A DNA stretch of 21,870 nucleotides, from positions 1 through 21,870 of IMG/VR virus record IMGVR_UViG_3300032241_000928. One strand, given 5' to 3'. Below the pieces are notes generated by a model. That model ran no database searches. It was given only the letters and a program-made list of their open reading frames with translations, and had not been told where the DNA came from. Origin of the DNA: a virus. Position numbers and translations under genes: made by a program. Below are positions 1-6,536 of this stretch, one piece after another; the stretch's first letter is position 1, and each line of letters starts with the position of its first letter.

Positions 1-747
1 GTTCCTACGGTTTTCACCATGATTGCCCGGAACGGCGGTCAAGATGATTTGGATTTCGGGGAAGTTAGCGACTAAGAGTTCCACCATGCGGTCAATGAGA
101 TAGACAACCAAGTCCTTCTGCTGCCGGCGAGTGAGGACGGTCTGGTATGTTTGCATGTCGTAGTGACCATCACACCCCTCTACCAGATCGCCCATACCGG
201 CGATGTAGATGCGACTAGGGCCTCGACCGGCCTTACGGAGTTCCTTGACCCTTTCCACCACACGGTCTTGAGCGAGACAGATACGCTCGGTCATGGCTTC
301 GGGGCCGCCACCTTCGCCCTTACCTGTCTGCCAGTCGCTAAAGGTCACAACCAGCGCACGGTCAGTCGTGGTCACAAAGGACACAGACTTCAGAGGCTTG
401 CGCTTGAGCACCTTTTCCACCAACTTGTCAAAGTGGATACTCGGTTCGCCTTGAGTGCGCTTCCTGATTTGCGCCCTGTAGTAGCGCAGTCGTTTGATTT
501 CACCACCACCGACATTGGCGTCCCAACCACGAATGTTCACGGAGCCTTCGATGATTTCCGTAGTCTCGGGCGACAAGCCCCAGTCTTGGATCAGCACTTC
601 CCAGAATGCCGGATCAGGCTCTTCGGGGAGTGGCGGTGAGGTGATGTATCCCTCATTACCGTCCCATTGGAAGGTGGGTTCTGTCCCCTTCGGAATGGAG
701 TTCGTGTGTCGTTGCGGTAATGCGGCTGCGGCGTCACTGAGCGACAC
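1..747 (-). CDS. Metallophosphoesterase-like phage protein (3' end beyond window)
   Basis: The frame stays open from a GTG at 747 to the left edge (249 codons), so the C-terminus is missing. The GTG follows a G-rich Shine-Dalgarno-like run (AGGGGGG) and lies just inside the end of the preceding gene. Calcineurin-like phosphoesterase motifs appear in order: SDWQ (D138, with Gln140 where DxH is usual), GMGDLVEG (D187) and PGNHGE (N242, H243). These would bind a dinuclear metal centre that hydrolyses phosphoesters. Proteins with SDWQ...GNHGENR are familiar from phage genomes, though their substrate is not known to me. The N-terminal 130 residues are unassigned. Fold confidence is good; the substrate is unknown. 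The start codon (MSLSDAA) resembles the start of the neighbouring gene (MSLKDAE). Confidence 0.75.
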   Translation of the reverse strand, partial: MSLSDAAAALPQRHTNSIPKGTEPTFQWDGNEGYITSPPLPEEPDPAFWEVLIQDWGLSPETTEIIEGSVNIRGWDANVGGGEIKRLRYYRAQIRKRTQGEPSIHFDKLVEKVLKRKPLKSVSFVTTTDRALVVTFSDWQTGKGEGGGPEAMTERICLAQDRVVERVKELRKAGRGPSRIYIAGMGDLVEGCDGHYDMQTYQTVLTRRQQKDLVVYLIDRMVELLVANFPEIQIILTAVPGNHGENRRN

Positions 748-994
748 GGTAAACCCCCCTATGGGTTATTTCACTAGGACACGAACACTCTCCGTCAAGA
801 TGCAACTTGAGGGTCTTCCCGTTGAGGGAGAGACCAGCAGCCGTGCAAACCCGTGCAATCCAGTTCGACGGTCTCTTAGAGGTGATCCACTCATCAAAGG
901 TCACACGGTCATCGGCGTCAAGTTCGTCAATGAACTTGCCAATCTTGCAAGTCGTGTTCTTCGTCAAACGCTTCTCTGCGTCCTTGAGTGACAT
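734..994 (-). CDS. Small phage protein, function unknown (86 aa)
   Basis: ATG start at 994 and TGA stop at 734, overlapping the next gene by 14 bases. The protein is mixed charged with three cysteines (CK near residue 16, then CSC near residues 70-72) and has an acidic stretch (DELDADD) followed by a WITSKRPSNW segment that could be helical. I do not recognise a family. No clear Shine-Dalgarno sequence precedes the ATG. The upstream 38 bases contain a TTTCACTA copy of the dispersed motif that touches the start codon. Its place between the capsid region and the metallophosphoesterase suggests a phage accessory role. It is real by position, frame continuity and tight packing. Confidence 0.6.
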   Translation of the reverse strand: MSLKDAEKRLTKNTTCKIGKFIDELDADDRVTFDEWITSKRPSNWIARVCTAAGLSLNGKTLKLHLDGECSCPSEITHRGVYRVAQ

Positions 995-1032
995 AGTGAA
1001 ATAGTAGCACCCACTTTAGTAGCGGGCGTGTC

Positions 1033-1377
1033 CTACTCCGCAGTAGGCTTGACAGACCTCTTGGTGGCAGGCCTCTTCGCCGCCTGTGCCTTCTTGACCG
1101 CGTTCTTCCGAACGGGCTTCGGGGCAGGTATTTCCACCACATCGTCGGACACATCAGGTTCAGGCGAACTCGTAGTCTCAACGGGTTGCTGCGTGTTTGC
1201 GAGCATGATTTCAGCAGGGGTCAGAGCGACAACCCAACCGAGGCTCTCAACGTATTGGCGACCCTGCGCTGTCCAGTCGGCATCACTGACAAGATCACCT
1301 ACATAATGCACAAGGCCGTCCGAAGTAAACTCTCGGACGACCCTATGCGAAACTGTGGAACTGCTGGTGTTCTCCAT
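1033..1377 (-). CDS. Small protein with lysine/alanine-rich basic tail (114 aa)
   Basis: I start it at the ATG at 1377 (MENTSSSTVSHRV), preceded by GGGAGC, because the frame further upstream is low-complexity and overlaps the capsid gene. The N-terminal half (to about residue 60) contains a compact segment, HYVGDLVSDADWTAQGRQYV. An acidic linker (PEPDVSDDVVEIP) leads to a strongly basic C-terminal tail of about 28 residues rich in K, A, R and P, like histone H1-type tails. A nucleic-acid-binding or head-associated role is possible because it lies directly downstream of the major capsid gene, but no family was recognised. A TAGCAT box lies at 1385-1390, close to the start. Confidence 0.65.
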   Translation of the reverse strand: MENTSSSTVSHRVVREFTSDGLVHYVGDLVSDADWTAQGRQYVESLGWVVALTPAEIMLANTQQPVETTSSPEPDVSDDVVEIPAPKPVRKNAVKKAQAAKRPATKRSVKPTAE

Positions 1378-1417
1378 GCTCCCTATGCTAGCAGAGCAGG
1401 AGAACAGGAACTTCTGG

Positions 1418-2425
1418 TTAGATGATCTCCGACCAGAAGAAACCAAGGTCAGAAGCAACGACCTTGTTGTCAAAGGCGATTTCACCCTCAACTCGGTCGC
1501 TCTTCAACTCTTCCATGCGGAAGCGGCTGACACCGACGGTCGTACCGAGACCACCCGACACGCCAGTCCACATGAACGTGTACCCAGCGGAGGGGGTCAT
1601 CAGACCCGGGTTCGGTGCGGTGTAGCACAGAAGCGCACCGGAACCGACAGTGAAATCGTAGGACTGAGCGTTGCTGCCCTCGTTCCCCGAGTTCACCACT
1701 GCCTTCGCGACGAGAACGCGGTCCACACCGAACAACTGTGCGAGCAAGTCCTCGGTGACGATTGCACCGGCTTGGGTGTACTTGTAGCGTTCCACCAGAA
1801 GCGGGTGGTTCTTGAGGTTCTGGAAGACCTTGTAGCCGAGAACAAAGGTGTTCGGCTCGTAGCCCGTGTTCTGCAACACGGTAGCCTTCGCAGTCTCAAC
1901 GTCGGCAATCGGGTTCGACTTGTAGGAAGTCGGAGCCGTCTTGTAGTCCGACCACTTGTAGGTCTGACCGTCCGAGAGGGAACCGCCATCTGCAACGCCG
2001 GCGTAGTCACCTGCGGTCCAGATACCCGACTGGAAGTAGTCAGTCGCCCACTGAACCTCACGGCGCAGGAGAAGACGCTGGGTCACAAACTGCGTGGCCT
2101 CCATGTCAGGGTTGAGGGGGTTGTCGGCGTTCGCGCGGGTCTGGTCGCCAATGTCCTTGTGGAAGGCGTAGACGTCCGCGTTGTAGGTTTCCTCGCTGAG
2201 CCCGTAGCCGGAACCTGCGGAGGCAGTGCCGTCTGCACGACGCTGAGCCTCGTCGCGGAACCAGTCGTCCTTCGTGTACTTGAAGTACAGGTTGGACTTC
2301 TTATCCACGGGGATAACCGGGAACACCTTGTCGGCGATGAAGTTGGCAGTGTTCTGAATGTACGCTACTGAAATGTTGGTCAGAAGAGCGTCAATGTGAA
2401 CATTGTTGACGTTGGGTTGTGGCAT
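1418..2425 (-). CDS. Major capsid protein, probable HK97 fold (335 aa)
   Basis: This is the shell subunit of the head. ATG at 2425 has a good Shine-Dalgarno sequence (AAAGGACTAACAA). The N-terminus (LLTNISVAYIQNTANFIADKV, first residues omitted) followed by VFPVIPVDKKSNLYFKY is typical of phage major capsid proteins of this size (about 330 aa). A mid-region LRREVQWATDYF, a TVLQNTGYEPNTFVLG segment and a C-terminal strand region ending in FWSEII also fit. The order scaffold, decoration, capsid (2904-3719, 2443-2901, then this gene) is the standard head module order. There is no N-terminal delta domain, so a separate scaffold is expected and one is present upstream. Confidence 0.9.
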   Translation of the reverse strand: MPQPNVNNVHIDALLTNISVAYIQNTANFIADKVFPVIPVDKKSNLYFKYTKDDWFRDEAQRRADGTASAGSGYGLSEETYNADVYAFHKDIGDQTRANADNPLNPDMEATQFVTQRLLLRREVQWATDYFQSGIWTAGDYAGVADGGSLSDGQTYKWSDYKTAPTSYKSNPIADVETAKATVLQNTGYEPNTFVLGYKVFQNLKNHPLLVERYKYTQAGAIVTEDLLAQLFGVDRVLVAKAVVNSGNEGSNAQSYDFTVGSGALLCYTAPNPGLMTPSAGYTFMWTGVSGGLGTTVGVSRFRMEELKSDRVEGEIAFDNKVVASDLGFFWSEII

Positions 2426-2442
2426 TTGTTAGTCCTTTCCGA

Positions 2443-2901
2443 CTATGCTTTCGCGGCCTTGAAAGGCACGGTGCAGTTCACGAGCACTTCGATAATGTCA
2501 CCAGCAGCACCGCTACCGAGTGCAGTACCGACTGCCCATGCAGCGTCAGCGTCGTCCGAAGCGGCTCCAACGGCGTAGCCGTACTCGCCAGCACCGATCC
2601 GCTGACCGGCAGTGATGCCGTCGGTGTCACCGACAACAACCTTGCAGATACCTGCGATGGTGACTTCGGCCTCGGCGTTGCCAGAGGCGTAGTGCTTGGG
2701 TTGGTTCTGCAGGATACCGATTGGCTTAGACCAGTGGGTATTGCCGATTGCGTCCACCACAGGGGTAGAGGTCACGACGTCCGTGGTGATCTTCACGAAA
2801 CGGAAGAGGTGGTTGGTGCTCTCGTCCGTAGGGTTCCAGCACAGAGCATCGGTAGCGACGAAGGTCGCCTTGATGTTGTATGGGTTCTGCTCAACGGCCA
2901 T
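2443..2901 (-). CDS. Head decoration / capsid-stabilising protein (152 aa)
   Basis: A small beta-rich, Gly/Ala-rich protein encoded between scaffold and major capsid protein, the usual place for gpD/DUF2190-like decoration proteins. The central pattern GILQNQP...AEAEVTIAGICKVVVGDTDGI followed by TAGQRIGAGEYG resembles DUF2190-like proteins, where a short beta module repeats. The C-terminus (VGTALGSGAAGDIIEVLVNC) is shared with the protein at 17017-17547. It would bind capsomers from outside and stabilise the shell. ATG at 2901 lies two bases after the scaffold stop. Alternative: a head fibre or other head-associated protein. Confidence 0.75.
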   Translation of the reverse strand: MAVEQNPYNIKATFVATDALCWNPTDESTNHLFRFVKITTDVVTSTPVVDAIGNTHWSKPIGILQNQPKHYASGNAEAEVTIAGICKVVVGDTDGITAGQRIGAGEYGYAVGAASDDADAAWAVGTALGSGAAGDIIEVLVNCTVPFKAAKA

Positions 2902-2903
2902 GT

Positions 2904-3464
2904 CTAGCGTCCCTTCTCGGAGATGTACTCAAGGTAGAGTGCCGGGTTAGCCTCGGCAACCTTGGTGATCGCAACCGCGTACGAAGGAGCAGTGCCATCG
3001 GCCACAAGGGCGTTGGCAAGGCTTTCCATCTTGGCGAAGGCGGTGTCGGCCACGACAGAAGCGTCGGAACCAACCTCAGTGAAAACAGCGTTGGCCTCTG
3101 CGATAGCGTTCGCAGCGTCCAGAGCCTTGACAACCTCATTCGCGAGAATGGGGTCGGTGGCAGCCAAACGGCGGAGTGCAGGGCCCACAACCGTCGGGTC
3201 GGCGGTCAGGTGCGACCACTCAGCGGCCTTGATAACGGCGGCCTCATCGGCACGAGCGTCACGCTCGGCAAGGAAGGCACGCTCACTTTCAGCAGCCTTC
3301 TGAAGTGCCTCGGCAGCGGCGAACTCTGCTGCGGCAGCAGAAGCCTCGGCCTTTTCCAGCACCTCGCGGATCGCCGCAGGCATAGCCTTGCGAATGTCCG
3401 CCTCAGTGGCCGCCTCGGGGACGATGACAGCCGGAGCAGTCACCTCTTCCGGGGTCAGGTTCAT
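2904..3464 (-). CDS. Possible nested short scaffold isoform (186 aa)
   Basis: An in-frame internal ATG at 3464 (MNLTPEEVTAPAVIVPEA) is preceded at ideal distance by AAGGAGGAAACT, the best Shine-Dalgarno sequence I see in the window. The product would be just the acidic and helical scaffold part, without the conserved N-terminal segment. Nested scaffolds within a larger head-maturation gene are well known (lambda Nu3 in gene C). The codons AAG GAG GAA could simply encode Lys-Glu-Glu, so this is an inference. Confidence 0.45.
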   Translation of the reverse strand: MNLTPEEVTAPAVIVPEAATEADIRKAMPAAIREVLEKAEASAAAAEFAAAEALQKAAESERAFLAERDARADEAAVIKAAEWSHLTADPTVVGPALRRLAATDPILANEVVKALDAANAIAEANAVFTEVGSDASVVADTAFAKMESLANALVADGTAPSYAVAITKVAEANPALYLEYISEKGR

Positions 3465-3719
3465 AGTTTCCTCCTTGGAAACAGGAATGGGGAGTACAGC
3501 GTCGAGCGACTTCTCAGCCTCAACTGCGATTTCAGTAGGGGCCTCAACTTCTGCGACCTCGACTTCATCACCGTCAGTGCGGATTTCGTCAAGCACGTCC
3601 GTAAGGTCGGAAGCGGTGGCGGACTTCATAACTACCCAACCTTCGTGAAGGTGCGCCGGGTGATCAACACCCGAGGTCTCCTTGATACTCAGTTTGACTA
3701 GTTTGCGAGGCCGAGCCAC
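2904..3719 (-). CDS. Capsid scaffold / head maturation protein (271 aa, GTG start)
   Basis: I choose the GTG at 3719 because AGGAGA lies five bases upstream. A longer frame begins at a TTG (3797), but that TTG is the -35 box of a promoter. The N-terminal part contains KLVKLSIKETSGVDHPAHL, a segment common at the start of phage prohead proteases and scaffolds. The acidic middle (EVEVAEVEAPTEIAVEAE) leads into a long Ala/Glu/Arg helical, coiled-coil-like C-terminal half, as expected for scaffolding proteins. It lies directly upstream of the decoration and capsid genes. A very strong ribosome-binding site inside the gene (3465-3476) could start a shorter scaffold at 3464, as in lambda C/Nu3. It would be removed from the prohead during maturation. 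Confidence 0.75.
   Translation of the reverse strand: MARPRKLVKLSIKETSGVDHPAHLHEGWVVMKSATASDLTDVLDEIRTDGDEVEVAEVEAPTEIAVEAEKSLDAVLPIPVSKEETMNLTPEEVTAPAVIVPEAATEADIRKAMPAAIREVLEKAEASAAAAEFAAAEALQKAAESERAFLAERDARADEAAVIKAAEWSHLTADPTVVGPALRRLAATDPILANEVVKALDAANAIAEANAVFTEVGSDASVVADTAFAKMESLANALVADGTAPSYAVAITKVAEANPALYLEYISEKGR
3465..3476 (-). promoter_or_regulatory. Strong internal ribosome-binding site in scaffold gene
   Basis: Gene-strand AAGGAGGAAACT ends next to the ATG at 3464, with GGAGG five bases from the start codon. It is a longer match to the anti-Shine-Dalgarno sequence than the sites at the annotated gene starts nearby. Confidence 0.55.
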
Positions 3720-3738
3720 ATTGTCTCCTAACCACGGG

Positions 3739-3756
3739 TGCGTAGTGAAATACGCA
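3739..3756 (-). other. Hairpin in the 5' leader of the scaffold-capsid transcript
   Basis: TGCGTA and TACGCA form a perfect 6-bp stem around a 6-base loop. The stem-loop carries one copy of the dispersed motif (TAGTGAAATA at 3743-3752). It lies between the candidate promoter (3770-3797) and the GTG start at 3719. There is no U-run, so it is not an intrinsic terminator. Confidence 0.5.
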
Positions 3757-3769
3757 TCTCGATAAGACA

Positions 3770-3797
3770 ATGCTAAGGCAGTTTTTTCATTCGTCAA
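3770..3797 (-). promoter_or_regulatory. Candidate promoter for scaffold-decoration-capsid operon
   Basis: Gene strand: TTGACG (3792-3797), 16-base spacer, TAGCAT (3770-3775). The spacer end plus -10 box reads AAAACTGCCTTAGCAT, almost the same as the element at 19635-19650 before the protease gene. Predicted transcription start is about 3763, which leaves a leader of about 44 bases. Confidence 0.55.
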
Positions 3798-3839
3798 GTA
3801 ATACGACGAACTTACCTAGCCTCGGTGGTGGAAATCCCT

Positions 3840-4643
3840 TTAGAATACGGAGTATCGGTCGCTCTCGCAGATTTCGCGGAACGAACACCACTTGCACAGG
3901 ACAGAGGGCTTGGGCTCAAAGTAAGAGCGTTCATAACTGCGCTCAATCGCCGCCCACACACTCTTGACGCGCTGTTCAGCACCCTCAATGTCGGAGCGAG
4001 TGACCTTGCGCTCAATCGTGACCTTGCCCTTGACGTAGATCAAACTCATCACGCTCGGGGTTTCACCATAGACCTTCTCGCAAAGGTAGGCATAGACTTG
4101 ACACGCTTGGAGTGCCTTCGCCTGATACCTCTCTTGGGGAACCTTGCCGGTCTTGTAGTCACGGATAGCGAGAGAACCATCTGGAAGGCGGTCGAGGCGG
4201 TCAATGATCCCCCGAAGTCCCCAACCACCCATGTCGTAGTCCAACCGGATTTCAGTAGAAACGAGTTCTACGGTGGTCGGGTCTTCCATCAACCAGTAGT
4301 TGCGAATGAGTTTCGTAATCTCTGCCGCCATCTTGTCTCTGGCTGCATCATCAAACCCGAGTTCCACCATGATCTCTGGGGTCATGTATTGAGGGTAGAG
4401 GTCGCGGAAGTGACCCATCGCATTGTCAATCGTGCGATCAGCAGGGGTCGGTTGGTCACGGAAGAGTGCTTCCAGAATGGCATGGAAGATAGTGCCACGA
4501 TAGGCATCTATGCTCTTCTTCTCTGGCAACTTCTCAACACTGACGTATTGGTATTGCCGAGGACAAGTCGTGAACTGACTGACCCGACTTGGTGAAACTC
4601 CATCTGGCTTGTCGCCGAGAAACACAAGGTTGGAGTTCGTCAT
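3840..4643 (-). CDS. Cas4/RecB-like PD-(D/E)XK nuclease with Fe-S cluster motif (267 aa)
   Basis: The protein has the full RecB-family nuclease motif set: GTIFHAILEALF (H54), RGIIDRLD (D148), AIRDYKTGK (D162, K164) and a QACQVYAY helix (Gln motif). Four cysteines, C27 near the N-terminus and C250, C253 and C259 (CKWCSFREIC) at the end, match the 4Fe-4S cluster layout of Cas4 and AddB nucleases. It probably acts as a DNA exonuclease in phage recombination or replication, with DNA ends as substrate. No Cas1, Cas2 or CRISPR array is present, so a role in spacer acquisition has no support here. ATG start at 4643. It is the last gene of the operon beginning at 6427; the next gene to the left has its own promoter. 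Confidence 0.9.
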   Translation of the reverse strand: MTNSNLVFLGDKPDGVSPSRVSQFTTCPRQYQYVSVEKLPEKKSIDAYRGTIFHAILEALFRDQPTPADRTIDNAMGHFRDLYPQYMTPEIMVELGFDDAARDKMAAEITKLIRNYWLMEDPTTVELVSTEIRLDYDMGGWGLRGIIDRLDRLPDGSLAIRDYKTGKVPQERYQAKALQACQVYAYLCEKVYGETPSVMSLIYVKGKVTIERKVTRSDIEGAEQRVKSVWAAIERSYERSYFEPKPSVLCKWCSFREICESDRYSVF

Positions 4644-4670
4644 AGCGAGAACCCTACCATGCCGAGAGCC

Positions 4671-4922
4671 TCAAGTGGTGATCGGTGCAGCGTATTTCCG
4701 GAGCAAGGCGTTGAGTTCCTCTGCCAATGACTTCGCAGCGTCCATGTCCGTCACATAGATACTGAAATCTTGGATTGGAAGAATGATGTTGCTCAAGTTC
4801 TTGTAGCGTCGAATGACCCTGAGTTGGGTCTGACCCTTTTCACTAAACACTTCGTAGCGGTAGGGCTCGTCAGTCGCAGTCAGTTCCCCGAAATGCCCTT
4901 CTTCCCATACGAGGGGTTGCAT
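4671..4922 (-). CDS. Small phage protein, function unknown (83 aa)
   Basis: ATG at 4922 overlaps the upstream stop in a TGATG junction, a sign of translational coupling. The sequence (MQPLVWEEGHFGELTATDEP...) looks like a beta-rich N-terminal half with alternating hydrophobics (YRYEVFSEKGQTQLRVIRRY), followed by a C-terminal helix (AAKSLAEELNALLRKYA). I do not recognise a family. It lies between a coiled-coil protein and the Cas4-like nuclease, so it may belong to the same DNA-metabolism set. Confidence 0.65.
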   Translation of the reverse strand: MQPLVWEEGHFGELTATDEPYRYEVFSEKGQTQLRVIRRYKNLSNIILPIQDFSIYVTDMDAAKSLAEELNALLRKYAAPITT

Positions 4923-5158
4923 CAGATAGAACCTTCGGCATACTGCGTCAAGTGAGTGAGGGGTTCTACGCTGTCAAGGCGAGTGTTTGCCTTTTCCAGC
5001 AGACCCTTGAGAGTGTCGTTCTCGGCAGAGATACGCTCAAGGGTTTCGTTCTGATTGAGTGCGATGGTGATTAGCGCACGAACGTCCTCAATGTCGGCTT
5101 CATTCTGCGTGATCTCTCTTGAGATACGCTCTACAAGGTCTTGCAATCGCTTACTCAT
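4922..5158 (-). CDS. Small coiled-coil protein (78 aa)
   Basis: ATG at 5158 follows GGAAGG. Nearly the whole protein is predicted helical with heptad-like spacing (DLVERISREITQNEADIEDV, then LERISAENDTLKGLLEKANT), indicating a coiled coil. It ends by overlapping the next gene (TGATG). Function unknown. It resembles the other small coiled-coil protein of this operon (5625-5885) in character but not obviously in sequence. A TAGAAT -10-like box lies about 33 bases upstream of the start. Confidence 0.65.
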   Translation of the reverse strand: MSKRLQDLVERISREITQNEADIEDVRALITIALNQNETLERISAENDTLKGLLEKANTRLDSVEPLTHLTQYAEGSI

Positions 5159-5190
5159 CTCGCACCTTCCAGTCAGTATTTGCTAGGTGT

Positions 5191-5196
5191 ATTCTA
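5191..5196 (-). promoter_or_regulatory. Candidate -10 box (TAGAAT) in the 5159-5223 gap
   Basis: Gene-strand TAGAAT matches the -10 consensus at five of six bases. Only a poor -35 (CTGAAC at a short 15-base spacing) is present. It could give an internal promoter for the coiled-coil, unknown and nuclease genes downstream. Confidence 0.3.
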
Positions 5197-5223
5197 CCAC
5201 ACCCCCCGACAGTTCAGGCGGGT

Positions 5224-5625
5224 TTACTTGACTTCGCCCACCCAACGCAATAACCAAGTCGCAGGGTCATCGGTTTCACCTTCATACTCGACTTCGGTGC
5301 GCCTGCCACAAGCGACACATTGGATCGTGACCGTGCCATGCTCTTCATCACCATCTCCCGTGAGGCGATAGTCGTGGTCACACAGTTCTGGTGCGAACCC
5401 ATTGACGAGCCGCGCTTTGCGAGTAAACGGGTCACGGGTCAGGTATCCTTGCTCTTCCAAGAGGTCAATGATCCTCTGCACACTCGCAGAACTCTTGTAT
5501 CCGAGCGCACGCTGCATCTGACGGATCGAAGGTGGACTACCGAACTCTTTTGTGAAGGCGGCGATGAACCGCAGGATTTCAGTAGAAGAGACATGATACG
5601 GCTTCCAACCGACTTTCCGTGTCAT
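5224..5625 (-). CDS. LexA-type winged-helix DNA-binding protein with C-terminal zinc ribbon, no peptidase domain (133 aa)
   Basis: Start at ATG 5625 in a TGATG overlap with the upstream gene. Residues about 15-75 match the LexA N-terminal DNA-binding domain: EILRFIAAFTKEFGSPPSIR, the recognition-helix region YKSSASVQRIIDLLEEQGYL, and the wing TRDPFTRKARLV. The C-terminal LexA peptidase (Ser-Lys dyad) is absent. In its place is a short Cys/His segment (CDHDYRL...IQCVACGRRTEVEY), probably a zinc ribbon. It is therefore unlikely to self-cleave under SOS and would act as a constitutive or ligand-free transcription factor. It could regulate this phage's own promoters, but its target is unknown. 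Confidence 0.8.
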   Translation of the reverse strand: MTRKVGWKPYHVSSTEILRFIAAFTKEFGSPPSIRQMQRALGYKSSASVQRIIDLLEEQGYLTRDPFTRKARLVNGFAPELCDHDYRLTGDGDEEHGTVTIQCVACGRRTEVEYEGETDDPATWLLRWVGEVK

Positions 5626-5885
5626 CAACTTGTCGTTTCGTCTGCCTCTGCTAGCACTCGCTTCAGCAAGGCTTCTGGGTGTTCATTCGTGTAGGCAGAC
5701 AACCGACCTACCGTTTGGTAGAGGGCTGTGGACACGATTGCGAGTTGCCCCTTGAGGTCGTTCCGCGCCTCTTCGATACTGTCTTTTTCAGCAGAGAGGG
5801 CTTCGCAGTGGTGCATGAGGTTCGCATTGAGTTTGCATTGTTCCTCAAGTCGAGCGATGATCGGTGCTTCTTTTTTCCACCTCAT
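5625..5885 (-). CDS. Small coiled-coil protein (86 aa)
   Basis: Start at ATG 5885 (MRWKKEAPIIARLEEQ), which overlaps the upstream stop as ATGA. The longer open frame upstream is out-of-frame read-through of the preceding gene. The body is a long amphipathic helix with heptads (ARLEEQCKLNANLMHHCEAL, then KDSIEEARNDLKGQLAIVST), so it probably oligomerises. It ends coupled to the LexA-like gene. No family recognised. Confidence 0.65.
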   Translation of the reverse strand: MRWKKEAPIIARLEEQCKLNANLMHHCEALSAEKDSIEEARNDLKGQLAIVSTALYQTVGRLSAYTNEHPEALLKRVLAEADETTS

Positions 5886-6031
5886 CGGTACTTGTCCGGA
5901 ACCTTTCCGACGAAGGGAGTGCCGTTCTGTTCGATACCGAACTGGAACCGTGCTGAACAGTCTGTGCAGCACACCCACACCTTCCCACTCGCGAAGATCA
6001 TCTGCCAACCGAAATGCTTACAAGTGCTCAC
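5882..6031 (-). CDS. Small zinc-ribbon-like protein (49 aa, GTG start)
   Basis: Starts at GTG 6031 (MSTCKHFGWQMIFASGKVWV) and ends in an ATGA overlap with the next gene. A CKH near the N-terminus plus CCTDC at about residues 21-25 would form a small zinc-binding knuckle. The region before the GTG contains AGTGAAATCGTGAG, which is repeated (GTGAAATCGTGAG) at the start of the gene at 6230. The frame fits exactly between its two neighbours, which supports a real gene. Function unknown. Confidence 0.6.
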   Translation of the reverse strand: MSTCKHFGWQMIFASGKVWVCCTDCSARFQFGIEQNGTPFVGKVPDKYR

Positions 6032-6038
6032 GATTTCA

Positions 6039-6230
6039 CTATAGGTCGTTGAGAGTGGTCTGGCAAACAGGGACACCGCAGCGCACGGTTGGGTGTTTGA
6101 TGAGTTCCTCTGCGTGGATCGGCAAGAAGACGTCCTCTGGGTCGCGCTCGGCGGGGTTCGTGAGGTCAAACCTCTCAACACATGAGAGGCACAAGGGGAC
6201 TTCGTTGTTCGTGTAGCCAATCAGTCTCAC
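6039..6230 (-). CDS. Small cysteine-rich protein, probable zinc binder (63 aa, GTG start)
   Basis: GTG at 6230 overlaps the upstream TGA by four bases (GTGA). AGGTGA upstream serves as ribosome-binding site. Two cysteine pairs, CLSC (about residues 14-17) and CGVPVC (about 51-56), suggest a treble-clef or ribbon-type zinc site. Function unknown; it is one of two small Cys-rich proteins in tandem. Confidence 0.6.
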   Translation of the reverse strand: MRLIGYTNNEVPLCLSCVERFDLTNPAERDPEDVFLPIHAEELIKHPTVRCGVPVCQTTLNDL

Positions 6231-6427
6231 GATTTCACCTTCGGCCTCAAGTGGCTCGTGCGAAGAGTGACGAGTGATGGATCAACGCTTCGTGACCTGT
6301 AGATGTTGTTTCCACCAAGTATGCGAAGTCGGCCATCTTTCTCTACAGCGCGAAAGAAGAACTTGCCCTTCGCTTCTCCTTTGACCCATACCGGGTGGTC
6401 AGTTGGAACTTGTGTCCAGTCAGTCAT
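6227..6427 (-). CDS. Small phage protein, first gene of the nuclease operon (66 aa)
   Basis: ATG at 6427 follows AAGGAAAT. The sequence (MTDWTQVPTDHPVWVKGEAK) looks like a small beta-barrel-type protein with an alternating hydrophobic pattern (GKFFFRAVEKDGRLRILGG). No family recognised. It is the first gene after the structured leader 6428-6536 and begins a tightly coupled run that reaches the Cas4-like nuclease. Confidence 0.6.
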   Translation of the reverse strand: MTDWTQVPTDHPVWVKGEAKGKFFFRAVEKDGRLRILGGNNIYRSRSVDPSLVTLRTSHLRPKVKS

Positions 6428-6454
6428 TATTTCCTTGTGGTGAAAGAGGGGAGC

Positions 6455-6498
6455 GTCAGGGTGAGGTCGAGACGGCGAAGTGACTACCCCACCCTGAC
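6455..6498 (-). other. Long inverted repeat in 5' leader of the nuclease operon
   Basis: A perfect 9-bp arm pair (GTCAGGGTG / CACCCTGAC) is extended inward, after one mismatch, by three more pairs (GGT/ACC), around an 18-base loop. It lies about 28-71 bases before the ATG at 6427, in a 125-base gap. There is no U-run. An RNA regulatory stem-loop is more likely than a terminator. Confidence 0.55.
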
Positions 6499-6502
6499 TA
6501 TT

Positions 6503-6520
6503 CCTACCCTAGTGGATAGG
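6503..6520 (-). other. Second leader hairpin
   Basis: On the gene strand, CCTATCC and GGGTAGG pair (7 bp including one G-U) around the loop ACTA. It lies right after the predicted start of the transcript from the -10 box at 6531-6536. Confidence 0.4.
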
Positions 6521-6530
6521 AGTTCTGGTA

Positions 6531-6536
6531 AGTATA
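6531..6536 (-). promoter_or_regulatory. Candidate -10 box (TATACT)
   Basis: Gene-strand TATACT matches five of six consensus bases. No good -35 is seen at 16-18 bases. Actinobacterial promoters often rely on the -10 box. It would give a leader of about 97 bases containing both stem-loops. Confidence 0.4.

Noticed and set aside
151-639. Open frame on the plus strand at the left edge (162 aa), and many similar plus-strand frames
   Set aside because: It is antisense to the metallophosphoesterase frame, which has clear motifs. All recognisable proteins are on the minus strand; the plus-strand frames show no family signatures.
3720-3797. Longer scaffold N-terminus starting at TTG 3797
   Set aside because: That TTG is the -35 hexamer of a promoter and the -10 would be inside the gene. 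GTG 3719 has an AGGAGA ribosome-binding site.
3840-4643. CRISPR adaptation module because of the Cas4-like nuclease
   Set aside because: No Cas1, Cas2 or repeat-spacer array in the window. RecB-family Fe-S nucleases are common in phages without CRISPR.
5225-5625. SOS-responsive LexA or phage CI-type repressor
   Set aside because: Only the LexA winged helix is present. There is no Ala-Gly cleavage site or Ser/Lys peptidase dyad, and I see no actinobacterial SOS box (CGAAC-N4-GTTCG) nearby.
6226-6238. TRSTGRAA as a ribosome-binding-site signal (GTGAAATCGTGAG occurs at two gene starts)
   Set aside because: Most copies lie deep inside genes, in all frames and on both strands, so a start-associated role cannot explain the family.
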